The notes below the pieces were generated by a model. The model was given only the letters and a program-made list of their open reading frames with translations, was not told the origin of the DNA and searched no databases. From contig CAZPKK010000001.1 of the NCBI GenBank assembly GCA_964587175.1, forward strand, positions 9,548 to 73,547: a DNA stretch of 64,000 bases. The letters run 5' to 3'. A program made the translations under genes and the position numbers. The DNA comes from CALXVA01 sp964587175. GTDB taxonomy: Bacteria > Bacillota > Clostridia > TANB77 > CAG-508. Of the stretch, positions 27,155-36,437 are shown piece after piece (within the stretch, counting starts at the first letter, position 1; each line of letters starts with the position of its first letter).

Positions 27155-27859
27155 TTAAGTTTTATTGTTTTTTAAATAAAAAATGCTACTAAAACCATAT
27201 TCTCCTATTATGATATGGTCTAATAACTCTATCCCCATAATTTTTGATGCTTGCACCAATCTATCAGTAAAATCATAATCTGATTTACTTGGTGTTGGAT
27301 CACCACTTGGATGATTATGCACTAAAATTATCTTTGGTGCTCCTTGTTTTATTACTTCTTGTAAAACATCTTTTGGTTTTAATATTGCAGAATTGGTTCC
27401 CCCAAAACATACGTCTACAATTTTTATTATTCTGTTTTTAGAATTAAGTATTATAGCCTTTACTATTTCTCGTTTTTCGCACTTCATTTCTTCTGTTAGT
27501 AATTTTGCTACATCATTCGGTGAATTAATTTGTATTTGATTAGTATTTAAAGGTCTGGACATCCTTTTTGTAAGTTCGCATATAGCTATAAGTTGTAAAG
27601 CTTTTACTTTACCAATCCCTTTTATACTCATAAATTCTTTTATAGATATATTATGCAAAAATCTTAGGTTATTTTCTCTATTTTTATCCAATGATAATAT
27701 TTTTTGTGCAATACTCACACTACTTTCTTCTTTAGTACCTGTTTTTATTATAATCGCAATTAATTCTGCATTTGACAATGCCTTAGCACCATACATCTCT
27801 AATTTTTCGTACGGTCTTTCTGAAATAGGAAGCTCTTTCATCTTCATATTTGTAATCAT
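27155..27859 (-). CDS. radC: RadC-type JAB/MPN metalloprotein
   Basis: 234 residues. A helix-hairpin-helix region around SIKGIGKVKALQLIA precedes a JAB1/MPN metal-binding domain with H181 and H183 in VHNHPSGDPTPSKSD and D194. The cellular role of chromosomal RadC is unresolved despite the old DNA-repair name. It has its usual place immediately before mreB. Two alternative ATGs lie 4 and 6 codons into the frame; the first sits very close to AGGAAGGA, so the start is uncertain by a few codons. Confidence 0.94.
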   Translation of the reverse strand: MITNMKMKELPISERPYEKLEMYGAKALSNAELIAIIIKTGTKEESSVSIAQKILSLDKNRENNLRFLHNISIKEFMSIKGIGKVKALQLIAICELTKRMSRPLNTNQIQINSPNDVAKLLTEEMKCEKREIVKAIILNSKNRIIKIVDVCFGGTNSAILKPKDVLQEVIKQGAPKIILVHNHPSGDPTPSKSDYDFTDRLVQASKIMGIELLDHIIIGEYGFSSIFYLKNNKT

Positions 27860-27897
27860 TCCTTCCTGAATAATATTAGCCCCCTATATATTAACAA

Positions 27898-28155
27898 CTA
27901 CACTTTCCTATATATGAATATTGCAAGAATCATTCCAATAATACTTGCTATGTTTATTTTAAACATTAGTCCAAAAGTTATTGTTATTACTTGTAAATTT
28001 AAAACAATTGGGTCAGATAGACCAAACTCTTGTCCATATGATAGCCACCACAAAAAGTCCACATTTGAAGCTAACTCCCCAAGCAAACCTCCTACAACTA
28101 TTCCACATAAAATAAATACAATTAATATCCATATATTTTTTTCTCTTGTTGCCAT
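27898..28155 (-). CDS. DUF4321 family small membrane protein
   Basis: 85 residues with two to three hydrophobic helices and the family segment GGLLGELASNVDFLWWLSYG between the first two. DUF4321 genes recur next to radC/mreB in Clostridia, and that context supports the call. It has a good AGGAGG site and is the probable first gene of the radC-mreBCD-pbp2-minC run. The function is unknown. Confidence 0.85.
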   Translation of the reverse strand: MATREKNIWILIVFILCGIVVGGLLGELASNVDFLWWLSYGQEFGLSDPIVLNLQVITITFGLMFKINIASIIGMILAIFIYRKV

Positions 28156-28492
28156 TTATTATATCCTCCTCTTTTGCATATATTCATTTATACATTATTA
28201 TCCTTAGATATTATATCTTGTATGGCATTTTTTTTCAAGATTTATAGGAAAGTTTTTCTATTTATTTTTAATAAATATTATGTTAAAATAAATTTATTAA
28301 AAACTATTCCTTTTTACATTTTTTTATGTTATATTTATTGTTACCTTTTTTAGATAATTAAATATAATATTATATAAGATTCATTTTACAAATAAACTAT
28401 AAGTTATGTGTAGTATAAATCAATATGATTTCATATTAATTTTTTTAAAATTATACTTACAGAATATATATAACCCGATTGGAGGCTTTAAC
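28156..28492. other. divergent intergenic region
   Basis: About 335 bases between the DUF4321 gene and mecA, very AT-rich. Promoters for both directions are expected here; I see no unambiguous boxes, RNA structure or small gene. Confidence 0.35.
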
Positions 28493-29134
28493 GTGAAATT
28501 TGAAAAACTGGATGAGAATAAAATAAGGATTACAGTTTCAATACATGATTTAGAAGAAAAGGATATTGATTTCCATGATTTCATGTCCAATTCTTTAGAG
28601 TCACAAAATCTGTTTTTTGATATGCTTGAAGAAGCAGAAGAAAAAATAGGTTTTAAAACCAAAAATTGTAAAATAAAAGTAGAAGCATTTGCCATGACAG
28701 AGGATAATTTTATACTAACAATAACTAGAATCATGCCAGATTCTTTAAAAAAACATTTATATGTTTCGCCAAGAAAAAAAGTGAAAGCCAAACGAAAATC
28801 TGATAATCTTCACGTTGCTCATTTGATATATAAATTCAACTCTTTTGATGATTACTGTAATTTTGTTGAATTTTTGGTAAAAAATAATCTTCAAGATGCA
28901 AGTAAGATTGCAAAGGAAATTTCTCTTTACATATATAACGCCTTTTACTATCTGGTTTTGCATAATATAAATACAGACTATAGAAATATAACCACATTTT
29001 TTACAGCTATTACAGAGTTTGGTTCTTATGTGATAAACCCTGATTTGTTTTCGCACAAGTTGTATGAAGCAGGTACAATTTTTATGAAAAATAATGCTTT
29101 TAGAAAAAGTTTTTTACATTATACTAAAAAATAA
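28493..29134 (+). CDS. mecA: MecA-family ClpC adaptor protein
   Basis: Adaptor that delivers substrates to the ClpCP protease. 213 residues from a GTG eight bases after GGAGG; the frame is open 29 codons further up, but that part has no binding site. The N-terminal substrate-binding part KFEKLDENKIRITVSIHDLE and IDFHDFMSNSLESQNLFFDM is characteristic, and the C-terminal ClpC-binding domain (about 105-213) contains FNSFDDYCNFVEFL. The target in this organism is unknown. Confidence 0.88.
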   Translation: MKFEKLDENKIRITVSIHDLEEKDIDFHDFMSNSLESQNLFFDMLEEAEEKIGFKTKNCKIKVEAFAMTEDNFILTITRIMPDSLKKHLYVSPRKKVKAKRKSDNLHVAHLIYKFNSFDDYCNFVEFLVKNNLQDASKIAKEISLYIYNAFYYLVLHNINTDYRNITTFFTAITEFGSYVINPDLFSHKLYEAGTIFMKNNAFRKSFLHYTKK

Positions 29135-29140
29135 AACAAT

Positions 29141-29180
29141 AAAAAGGAGATAATTAAAAATCTATCTCCTTATTTTTTAT
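29141..29180. terminator. bidirectional terminator
   Basis: AAGGAGATA and TATCTCCTT pair around an A-rich loop, with A and T runs on either side. It separates mecA (plus) from the M23 peptidase gene (minus). Confidence 0.75.
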
Positions 29181-29214
29181 TTAAAAACTATGTAGTAAAT
29201 TTTTATATTTCTTA

Positions 29215-30219
29215 TTAGTATACATAATTTTGCGGATTGTATGTTACACCATTTTTCCTTACCTCAAAATGAAGATGGTTTCCTGTTGAATTTCCTGTTG
29301 ATCCCACTTTTGCAATTACCTCTCCTTGACTTACTGTTTGTCCTGCTGAAACTAATAATTGACTACAATGCGCATATACAGTAGAAACACCATTTCCATG
29401 TGATATTATTATATAATATCCATATCCATCATTTGCATTTCCCGAATATGTAACAGTTCCTGAAGCTGCCGCCTTTATAGCTGTTCCATATGGTGCTGCT
29501 ATATCAATTCCTGAATGTGAATGGCTTCTTACACTATCATTGCTCCCATATCTTGATGTTATAATCCCTGATACTGGATTAATAAGACTTACGCCCAAAG
29601 TCACATATGAAGATGATGTCCCTGAACTATATGTTGGAGTTGATGATGAAGTGGTAGTTTTTGTTGTAGAGGTTTTCTTTTCATATAATTCTGCCACACA
29701 TTCTTCCACATCTGTAAATTCTTTTAGTTCTTTTCCATATTTTTCTACTATACCAATTTCATCTTGATTAGCACTTTCTTTTTCTTTTAGTTCACTTATT
29801 ATTTCTTCTGCTTCTTCAAACGTTGAAACATAAAATTTTTCTTCTTTTTCTTCTGTTATGGCATAATATTTATAATATGGTGTTCCATCTTCTACAACTT
29901 TTGCATATATTTCTTCATCATTTGTCTCAATATTTTTCTTTAATAAACATAGCTTATATGTGGGCATTGCATCAATCTGTATAAAAGCAATATTGTTTTC
30001 TTCATCTTCTGATGTATATTCATTAATTTTTTCTTGCAAACCACTTTTATCTGATGTATATCCTATTACCTCACCATTTAAACTAACTTCATAAGTTGGA
30101 TTATAAAACAATACCACCAATCCTATTAGTATTATTGCTGATAAAAACATTAAAACTATTAATTTTATTGACTTTCTTGTAGTTATTGCTACTTTCTTTA
30201 GAATATTAATGTTAAACAC
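29215..30219 (-). CDS. M23 family peptidase, membrane-anchored
   Basis: Zinc endopeptidase predicted to cut peptide bridges in peptidoglycan outside the cell. 334 residues: an N-terminal membrane helix (about 18-38), a spacer domain with the EVIGYTSDKSGLQ motif seen in wall hydrolases, a Ser/Thr linker (about 178-205), then the LytM domain. Metal-site residues are visible in HSHSGIDIAAPYG and in GNHLHFEVRKNG. The start appears to be GTG, with an unusually close AGAGGAG. The group resembles SpoIIQ-like and SpoIID-associated enzymes, but I cannot assign it to sporulation. Confidence 0.85.
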   Translation of the reverse strand: MFNINILKKVAITTRKSIKLIVLMFLSAIILIGLVVLFYNPTYEVSLNGEVIGYTSDKSGLQEKINEYTSEDEENNIAFIQIDAMPTYKLCLLKKNIETNDEEIYAKVVEDGTPYYKYYAITEEKEEKFYVSTFEEAEEIISELKEKESANQDEIGIVEKYGKELKEFTDVEECVAELYEKKTSTTKTTTSSSTPTYSSGTSSSYVTLGVSLINPVSGIITSRYGSNDSVRSHSHSGIDIAAPYGTAIKAAASGTVTYSGNANDGYGYYIIISHGNGVSTVYAHCSQLLVSAGQTVSQGEVIAKVGSTGNSTGNHLHFEVRKNGVTYNPQNYVY

Positions 30220-30354
30220 TCCTCTTCCAAATTTTTAGTATTAACATTTTATATTAAAAAAAAAGTTTAAACAATTATAGTGAAAGTTTAAAATCATAGA
30301 AAATTTTGGTTTTATTTGTTTTTTCTTTCATTTTCTCCTTCATACTTCATTTTT

Positions 30355-30447
30355 CATGGCAAAATAAGAAAAGTGATTTCGACTTTTGTAGGCGTTTTGC
30401 TTCGCAAATACGCACAGTCTAAGGAAACTTCGGCCTTATTATATAGG
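30355..30447 (-). other. unexplained GC-richer intergenic element
   Basis: A non-coding block whose base composition stands out from its AT-rich surroundings. It holds two small stem-loops (GCGTTTTGC with CAAATACGC around TTCG, and TAAGG with CCTTA). It lies downstream of the coat-protein terminator and may be an RNA or a remnant of a palindromic repeat. No known RNA family is recognised. Confidence 0.3.
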
Positions 30448-30474
30448 AAAAATTGGGGTTATTCCCCAATTTTT
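30448..30474 (-). terminator. intrinsic terminator of the spore-coat genes
   Basis: AAAAATTGGGG and CCCCAATTTTT form a strong hairpin with a T-run, and overlap the stop codon of the coat gene. Confidence 0.85.
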
Positions 30475-30715
30475 ATTGCACACTAGTCTTTACTTCCTGT
30501 ATTTCCGTAACAGTTGCAGGTTGTGCTGGTTTGTAATATCCTTTTGCTTGTGCAGTTTTGAAAAGCTCATATTGAAAACTCTCATCACTATTTCTTATCT
30601 GTTGTAAAGTTTGTCTAAGTTGCATATTTTCTGTTTCAGATATTGCTGTTTGATATGAACCAAGACTTGCCTTTACTCCTTCTAAAATGTCATTTACCAT
30701 TGTTTTTTCATCCAT
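30473..30715 (-). CDS. CotF-like spore coat protein
   Basis: 80 residues from the ATG after GGAGGGAAATTCGT; an ATG eight codons upstream lacks a site. It is helical, with the CotF-type segment MVNDILEGVKASLGSYQTAI and a Gln/Tyr/Pro-rich end (QAKGYYKPAQPATV) typical of small coat-associated ferritin-like proteins. It is paired with the next coat gene. It should be expressed late in sporulation. Confidence 0.82.
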   Translation of the reverse strand: MDEKTMVNDILEGVKASLGSYQTAISETENMQLRQTLQQIRNSDESFQYELFKTAQAKGYYKPAQPATVTEIQEVKTSVQ

Positions 30716-30781
30716 ACGAATTTCCCTCCATATAATCAAAGTATTTAACTTAAAGCATATAAGTTCAAAATCATTTTTAGG

Positions 30782-30970
30782 TTAACTGTTTAAGAAAGCC
30801 ATTAATTTCTGTTTAGTATTTAGACTATCTTGAGCAGCTTTCGTAAACATCTGCTTTATTTGTGGGTCCACAACTTGTGATGCATATGCATTTAATTTTT
30901 GATAAGATGTCTCATGAGAACCAATAAAATGTCTTAAATTTTGTAACTCTACTTGACTTAAATTAGCCAT
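30782..30970 (-). CDS. CotF-like small spore coat protein
   Basis: 62 residues from the ATG after GAAAGGA. The frame stays open for 35 more codons upstream, but that part crosses the nrdG terminator hairpin and has no start signal. The sequence LRHFIGSHETSYQKLNAYAS is typical of short CotF relatives. It lies immediately before the second coat gene (67 bases) and the two likely form an operon. Confidence 0.82.
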   Translation of the reverse strand: MANLSQVELQNLRHFIGSHETSYQKLNAYASQVVDPQIKQMFTKAAQDSLNTKQKLMAFLNS

Positions 30971-31062
30971 TAAAATCATTCCTTTCATCAATTTTCTATT
31001 TCTATTATGCTCTAATTTTGAAATTTTATACAATTTTTTAATATCTGTTACACTTACAAGAA

Positions 31063-31106
31063 AAGCAGACTCCAAAACGACATATTTATCGTTTTGGAGT
31101 CTGCTT
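31063..31106 (-). terminator. intrinsic terminator of the nrdD-nrdG operon
   Basis: AAGCAGACTCCAAAACGA pairs perfectly over 18 bases with its complement across an 8-base loop, followed by TTTTCTTG in the minus direction. It sits 12 bases past the nrdG stop. Confidence 0.9.
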
Positions 31107-31117
31107 ATAATAAAGCC

Positions 31118-31621
31118 CTATAAAGCCATTTGTACTATCTTATGTTCTTTTAAACATTCTTTTAAATCTAAAATTCTTTGATTTTCTGAGCCTTTAAATT
31201 TTAATGTTGGATTCTTCTTCTCTTCTATAAATTTTCCATCTACTAATACATCTATATTTTTTAGTGTTTCATTTGTTATTTCATCATTTCTTGCTTCTAA
31301 TTGCTCTAATGTATATCCTGTATAACACCATACATTAAAATGAGGTCTTATTTCTTTTATATCTTTTATAAAGTCTAATACTTCTGAAATATTCTCTTTA
31401 CATAGTGGCTCTCCTCCACTAATTGTAATTCCTTTTAATATTGAATTTTCACATATTCTATTTATAATTGTCTCTTTATCAAATTTTTCCCCATAATTGT
31501 AATCTTGTGCTACCAAATTATGACATCCTGGGCAATGATGTGGACACCCACTTACAAATAACACTGCTCTCCAACCAAGTCCATTTGATATACTCTCATC
31601 ATAAAAACCAGCCATGTTCAT
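31118..31621 (-). CDS. nrdG: anaerobic ribonucleotide reductase activating protein
   Basis: Radical SAM enzyme that creates the glycyl radical in NrdD. 167 residues with the iron-sulphur ligands C26, C30 and C33 in SGCPHHCPGCHN, followed by GITISGGEPL for SAM binding. It lies 38 bases after nrdD with its own AAGGAG site and works with that protein under anaerobic conditions. Confidence 0.96.
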   Translation of the reverse strand: MNMAGFYDESISNGLGWRAVLFVSGCPHHCPGCHNLVAQDYNYGEKFDKETIINRICENSILKGITISGGEPLCKENISEVLDFIKDIKEIRPHFNVWCYTGYTLEQLEARNDEITNETLKNIDVLVDGKFIEEKKNPTLKFKGSENQRILDLKECLKEHKIVQMAL

Positions 31622-31659
31622 TTTTCATCATCTCCTTGGATTTTTTATTATTTTTCAAA

Positions 31660-33960
31660 CTAAGCCCCTTTTATTTCATCTGAACCTAAACCTGTATGAG
31701 TAACCCTATCTTTTAGCTCTGCAAGCTTTGCATTATTCCAACGTGATGTTGTTCCTACTAGATATCCTGTAATTCTTTGAATTGTATCTATTTCATCGCT
31801 TCCACATACTGGGCATTCTTTTAAGTTTGCATCTGCATTTTCAAATCCACAGTGCATACATCTTGATCTTGTATGGTTTACGCTTCCATAGCCCATGTTA
31901 TATTTGTCCATTAAGTCAACAACTGCTTCTATGCTTTCCGGATTATGAGTAGCATCTCCATCTAATTCTATATAGAATATATGACCTCCTTTTGTTAGTT
32001 CATGATATGGAGCTTCAATTTTTGCTTTTTGTTCTGCAGTGCATTTATGCCAAACTGGTACATGATTACTATTTGTGTAATATTCTCTATCTGTTACCCC
32101 TAAGATTGTTCCATATTCTCTTCTATCTATTTTTGTAAATCTTCCAGATAAACCTTCTGCTGGAGTTGCTAGAACAGAAAAATTCAAATCATATCTTTCA
32201 GAAAATCCATCTACTATTTCTTTTAACTCTCCTATTATTTCCAATCCTAATTTTTGTGCTTCTTCTGATTCTCCATGATGTTTTCCTGTAAGAACTGTTA
32301 AACATTCAGCAAGTCCTATAAAGCCAACTCCCAATGTACCATGCTTTAATACTGGTTCTACTGTATCATATGGTTTTAGCTTATCACTATCCATCCATAG
32401 TCCTGACATTAATAGTGGAAATTGCTTTGCTATTGCTGTACATTGAAATCTATATCTATCATATAACTGTCTTGCTACTACTCCAGCATATTTTTCTAAC
32501 TTTTGCATAAATATTTTCTTTACTGCTTTTTTGTATGGTGCTGTCATATGCTCCTCTGATCCTTTTCCAAGATCAAATTTTAATCCTGTTTGCTCTTGTG
32601 CTTCATATGCTGATTCTATTGCAAGTCTAGGTAAATTCAATGTTGAAAATGATAAGTTACCTCTTTCTATAGATGTTTTTTCTCCATGCCTATCTTCATA
32701 TACCCTAGTTCTACATCCCATTGTTGCACATTCATATTTATATCTTTCAGGATCATTTGCATCCCATTTATCATTTTGATTAAATGTTGCATCTAAATTT
32801 ATAAAGTTTGGAAAAAATCTTTTTGCAGCAACTTTACAAGCTAATTTATATAAATCATAATTTTTATCTTCTGGTAGGTAACTTACCCCTCTTTTTTTCT
32901 TCCATATTTGTATAGGGAATATTGGTGTCTCGTTGTTTCCTACTCCTCTTTCTGTTGATAATAGTGTTTCTCTTATTATACATCTTCCTTCTGCTGAAGT
33001 ATCTGTTCCATAGTTTATTGAACTAAATACAACTTGGTTTCCCCCTCTTGAATGAATTGTATTCATATTGTGTATAAATGCTTCCATAGATTGATGAACT
33101 CTTCCTACAGTGTTATTTATAGCCTCTTGAACATATTTTTTATCTCCTTTAAGTCCTTTGACAGGTTTCTTAATGTAGTCATCTATTTTTATGTCTAAGA
33201 GATGTGATAAATCTTCTTCAATAAATTCAGCAATCTTTTTTATCTCTTCTCTGTAAGTCATTCTTACATATGGAGCTAAATAGTAATCAAATGCAGGTAT
33301 TGATTGTCCTCCATGCATTTCGTTTTGTACTGTTTCCATAGATATACAACCTAGTATACTTGCTGTTTCTATCCTTTTGGCTGGTCTAGATGCTCCATGT
33401 CCTGCTTTGAATCCCTCTTTTAGTATTTTATCTAATGGATGTTGCAAACATGTTAGAGATTTTGTTGGATAATAGTCTTTATCATGTATGTGTATATATC
33501 CTCCCTTTATTGCCTCTCTTGCTTCTGCTGATAGCAAAAAGTCGTCCACAAATGGTTTTGTTGTTTCTGATGCAAATTTCATCATCATTCCTGCTGGTGT
33601 GTCTGTGTTCATATTTGCATTTTCTCTTGTAATATCATTTGCTTTTGCTCCAATAATGTCTAAAAATATTTCTTTTGTTTTTGATTTTCTTGCCACGTCT
33701 CTATTATATCTATATGTAATATAACTTTGTGCAACCTCTTTTCTTGAAGATGCCATTAATTTCTTTTCTACTGCATCTTGAATATCATAAACAGACGCTT
33801 GATTCTTATCTTCAAATTGCTTCTGTACACTTGAAGCTATTTTATTTGCTAAATCTATATCTACACCTCCTGGTGTTTGTGACATAGCTAAAGTTACCGC
33901 TTTTACTATTCTTTCTGGATTAAATTCTACTACTCTTCCATCTCTTTTTATTACTTGCAT
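31660..33960 (-). CDS. nrdD: anaerobic ribonucleoside-triphosphate reductase (class III)
   Basis: Reduces ribonucleoside triphosphates to deoxy forms without oxygen. 766 residues from the ATG after AAGGAGG; an upstream ATG seven codons earlier overlaps that site. It has an N-terminal ATP cone (MQVIKRDGRVVEFNPERIVK onward), the thiyl-radical cysteine in ATMGCRTRVYED, and a C-terminal zinc site with two CxxC pairs (CMHCGFENA, CPVCGSDE). The glycyl-radical glycine lies in RITGYLVG. All catalytic elements are intact. Its promoter region has the box shared with the upstream paralogue. Confidence 0.96.
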   Translation of the reverse strand: MQVIKRDGRVVEFNPERIVKAVTLAMSQTPGGVDIDLANKIASSVQKQFEDKNQASVYDIQDAVEKKLMASSRKEVAQSYITYRYNRDVARKSKTKEIFLDIIGAKANDITRENANMNTDTPAGMMMKFASETTKPFVDDFLLSAEAREAIKGGYIHIHDKDYYPTKSLTCLQHPLDKILKEGFKAGHGASRPAKRIETASILGCISMETVQNEMHGGQSIPAFDYYLAPYVRMTYREEIKKIAEFIEEDLSHLLDIKIDDYIKKPVKGLKGDKKYVQEAINNTVGRVHQSMEAFIHNMNTIHSRGGNQVVFSSINYGTDTSAEGRCIIRETLLSTERGVGNNETPIFPIQIWKKKRGVSYLPEDKNYDLYKLACKVAAKRFFPNFINLDATFNQNDKWDANDPERYKYECATMGCRTRVYEDRHGEKTSIERGNLSFSTLNLPRLAIESAYEAQEQTGLKFDLGKGSEEHMTAPYKKAVKKIFMQKLEKYAGVVARQLYDRYRFQCTAIAKQFPLLMSGLWMDSDKLKPYDTVEPVLKHGTLGVGFIGLAECLTVLTGKHHGESEEAQKLGLEIIGELKEIVDGFSERYDLNFSVLATPAEGLSGRFTKIDRREYGTILGVTDREYYTNSNHVPVWHKCTAEQKAKIEAPYHELTKGGHIFYIELDGDATHNPESIEAVVDLMDKYNMGYGSVNHTRSRCMHCGFENADANLKECPVCGSDEIDTIQRITGYLVGTTSRWNNAKLAELKDRVTHTGLGSDEIKGA

Positions 33961-34060
33961 ATTTTTTCCTCCTTTTTCCAATAAGGAACTTTTGGTGAAA
34001 ATTATATTGTTCTATTTAAATTTTCGTCCAATTTTATTTTCCCTTAATTTGTATGGCTAT

Positions 34061-34111
34061 ATTATATCTCTTTTTTTTTCTTTTTCTGTTGCAAAAGTCA
34101 CATATTATGAA
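34061..34111 (-). promoter_or_regulatory. nrdD promoter with shared upstream box
   Basis: On the plus strand ATTATA at 34061-34066 is a minus-strand TATAAT. A 24-base box at 34088-34111 (GTTGCAAAAGTCACAT then ATTATGAA) lies upstream of it in the minus sense, separated by an A-rich tract. The same box and -10 recur exactly 2200 bases away with identical spacing. It is about 45 bases above the expected transcription start, as for a Crp/Fnr-type activator site. Confidence 0.65.
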
Positions 34112-34255
34112 AAATTAATTTTACCTCCTATTCAGCTTTAGAAATTAGTCCTTTTTTTATTTTCTTTTTTAATATTACATTTTTGTTACAAATTTTTTCT
34201 TGTATTTTCAAACCTTTGGAGTTTGTTTCCTTCTTTTTTGTTTTATGTAATTTTT

Positions 34256-36175
34256 TTATTTATTTTTTATTTCCATATATTGCATATTTTCATAAGCAAA
34301 TTTAACCATCTCTTCCCAATCTTTTTCTTCTGCACTTTCCAAACTTACTGTTGAAATTGCTCCACCTTTTGATATTTTTTGAAATTTAGCTTCTATTTTT
34401 AATCTTTCATATTTATCTGTTTCTTCTTGCGTTGGTATATAATAAGATGATGTGTAACATTCTTTATCTGTTACATTTTCTATAGTTCCAAATCTTTCTT
34501 TATCTATTTTAGCAAATTTTCTAGCTACCTTTTTAGAATTTGTACCACATAACACAAAACCTATCTTGGTTTCTTTTCTCCAAATTTGTACTGTATCTTG
34601 TAAATACTGTAACACTTTCATAGCAAATTCATATCCTTTAGAAACAAGTTGAGACTCTTTTTTCATAGTTTGCGTCATCTCATAAATACCTAAATATCCT
34701 AATGTAATAGTTGAGTAATCCCCATATAGCAAGGAATCTATTTTCTCATTTTTACCCAAACGAGAAACCGCTCCATATTTCCAATGTAATGGACTTATAT
34801 TAGCTTTGGTTCCTACTAATGAATAATGTCTACACATTAAAGCTTCAAAACATAATTCCAGTCTTTCTTTTAGCATTTTCCAAAACTTTTCTTCATCACC
34901 ATCTGCCAAAATTGCTATTTGCGGTAAATTAATACTTACCATACCCTGATTAAATCTTCCTTCAAATTTGTATTCTCCCGCTTCATTTTTGTATGGTAAC
35001 AGAAATTTTCCTTCACCTATTGGGCTAAATATGTTATTTTCATAATTTTCTTTCATCTGTTTTGCTGATATATAAGTTGGATATTTTCTCTTTTTCGAAC
35101 AATTTATAGCAATCCTAGTTAAATAATCGAATTTTCCTCCTTTTAATATATTGTTTTCATCTAATACATATATTAACTTTGGAACATCTGGAGGAATATT
35201 TTTTCCCTCTTCATTCTTTATCCCCTCTAATCTTTGTCTTAAGATTTCTTCCACTATCATTGCATTTTCTTCCTGATATTGATCATCTTCTTCCAAGTGT
35301 AAAAATAATGTAATATCTGGCCTTTTACCACAAGAATCTTCTAAAGCATTTATTTGATACTGTATCATCTGTATACCAGATTTTAGTTCATTTTTCATTC
35401 TTCCTCTTATTAACTGTTCCATTAATTCTTCTGGCAATTTCCACGTATTTTCTTTTTCTATTTGGTTCTTTAATTTATGGTAACTTTTTCTCAGATATTT
35501 TCCAAAATGTATCATATCAATTGCTTGTCCACCATACTGATTTGTTGCTATTACTTCCATAATTTGTGTAGCTACAATACATGCTACTAAAAAACTTTTT
35601 GGCGTTTCTATCATAGTTCCATTAATTACAGTTCCATTTTCTAGCATGTCTCCTATGTTAATCAGACTATTATCAATCATTTGGTGTACAAAATAATCCT
35701 TATCATGAAAATGAATGATTCCTTCTGCATCTGCTTTTGCTATTTTCTCTGGAAGCAATAATCTTCTTGTTAAGTCTCTTGAAACTTCTCCTGCTATTGA
35801 GTTTCTTTGCATTGTTACCGTTACTTCTGGTTCTTCTTCAGAATATTCTCTATTGTCATTTCGAATTATTCCAAGAATACTTTCATCTGTAGTATTTTGC
35901 TTCCTTACTAAAGCTCTTGTATATCTATATACAATATATTTTTTTGCAAGTTCATATTTTCCTAATTCCATTAATTTTTCCTCAATAATATCTTGTATAT
36001 CTTCTACAAGTATTCTTTTTTTGTTTAGAGATTCAATATATGAAATAATTCCTTTTATCTCTTCCTTTGTAGCTCGTTTTTCTTCATTAACTTCTCTATT
36101 AGCTTTTTCTATAGCTATTTGGATTTTACTTCTATCATAATCTACTGCTCTACCATCTCTTTTTATGACTTTCAT
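34256..36175 (-). CDS. degenerate NrdD paralogue lacking catalytic parts
   Basis: 639 residues related to class III ribonucleotide reductase. An ATP cone (MKVIKRDGRAVDYDRSKIQI onward) and the barrel are present, including ATQIMEVIATNQYGGQA with its cysteine and GRFNQGMVSINLPQIA. Where functional enzymes have GCRSFL before that motif, this protein has GEGKFLLPY, so the thiyl-radical cysteine is missing. The protein also stops at MQYMEIKNK, before the zinc-cysteine and glycyl-radical segment; no cysteine-rich remnant is visible in the next 200 bases. It cannot act as a normal reductase. It may be regulatory, may bind nucleotides, or may be decaying, though the frame is fully open. Confidence 0.85.
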   Translation of the reverse strand: MKVIKRDGRAVDYDRSKIQIAIEKANREVNEEKRATKEEIKGIISYIESLNKKRILVEDIQDIIEEKLMELGKYELAKKYIVYRYTRALVRKQNTTDESILGIIRNDNREYSEEEPEVTVTMQRNSIAGEVSRDLTRRLLLPEKIAKADAEGIIHFHDKDYFVHQMIDNSLINIGDMLENGTVINGTMIETPKSFLVACIVATQIMEVIATNQYGGQAIDMIHFGKYLRKSYHKLKNQIEKENTWKLPEELMEQLIRGRMKNELKSGIQMIQYQINALEDSCGKRPDITLFLHLEEDDQYQEENAMIVEEILRQRLEGIKNEEGKNIPPDVPKLIYVLDENNILKGGKFDYLTRIAINCSKKRKYPTYISAKQMKENYENNIFSPIGEGKFLLPYKNEAGEYKFEGRFNQGMVSINLPQIAILADGDEEKFWKMLKERLELCFEALMCRHYSLVGTKANISPLHWKYGAVSRLGKNEKIDSLLYGDYSTITLGYLGIYEMTQTMKKESQLVSKGYEFAMKVLQYLQDTVQIWRKETKIGFVLCGTNSKKVARKFAKIDKERFGTIENVTDKECYTSSYYIPTQEETDKYERLKIEAKFQKISKGGAISTVSLESAEEKDWEEMVKFAYENMQYMEIKNK

Positions 36176-36260
36176 TTTTCCCTTCCTTTATATAATATTT
36201 AGGTTTTGACACGGCTCCTATAACCTTTATTATTGTAATTATTTCTACATAGTATTTTTT

Positions 36261-36311
36261 ATTATATGCTTTTTTTGTTTTTTTTCAGTTGCATAAGTCA
36301 CATATTATGAA
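36261..36311 (-). promoter_or_regulatory. promoter and upstream box of the nrdD paralogue
   Basis: Same arrangement as at 34061-34111: minus-strand TATAAT at 36261-36266 and the box at 36288-36311 (GTTGCATAAGTCACAT then ATTATGAA), 23 of 24 bases identical. The core CATAA-N8-TTATG is an inverted repeat, consistent with a dimeric regulator such as the Crp/Fnr protein encoded next door. Confidence 0.65.
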
Positions 36312-36408
36312 TGTGTTTTTCACGTTCAAACTTTTTCCGGAATTTAACGCCTCCTTTTTTATTTTTTTAAATATTACATTTTTATTACAGTTTTTTTCCT
36401 TTATTTTA

Positions 36409-36437
36409 TTGATTTTGAGCATTGTTTCCATTATAAT
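36409..36437 (+). promoter_or_regulatory. sigma-A type promoter of the Crp/Fnr gene
   Basis: TTGATT at 36409-36414, a 17-base spacer and TATAAT at 36432-36437, 37 bases before the ATG. Confidence 0.75.
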
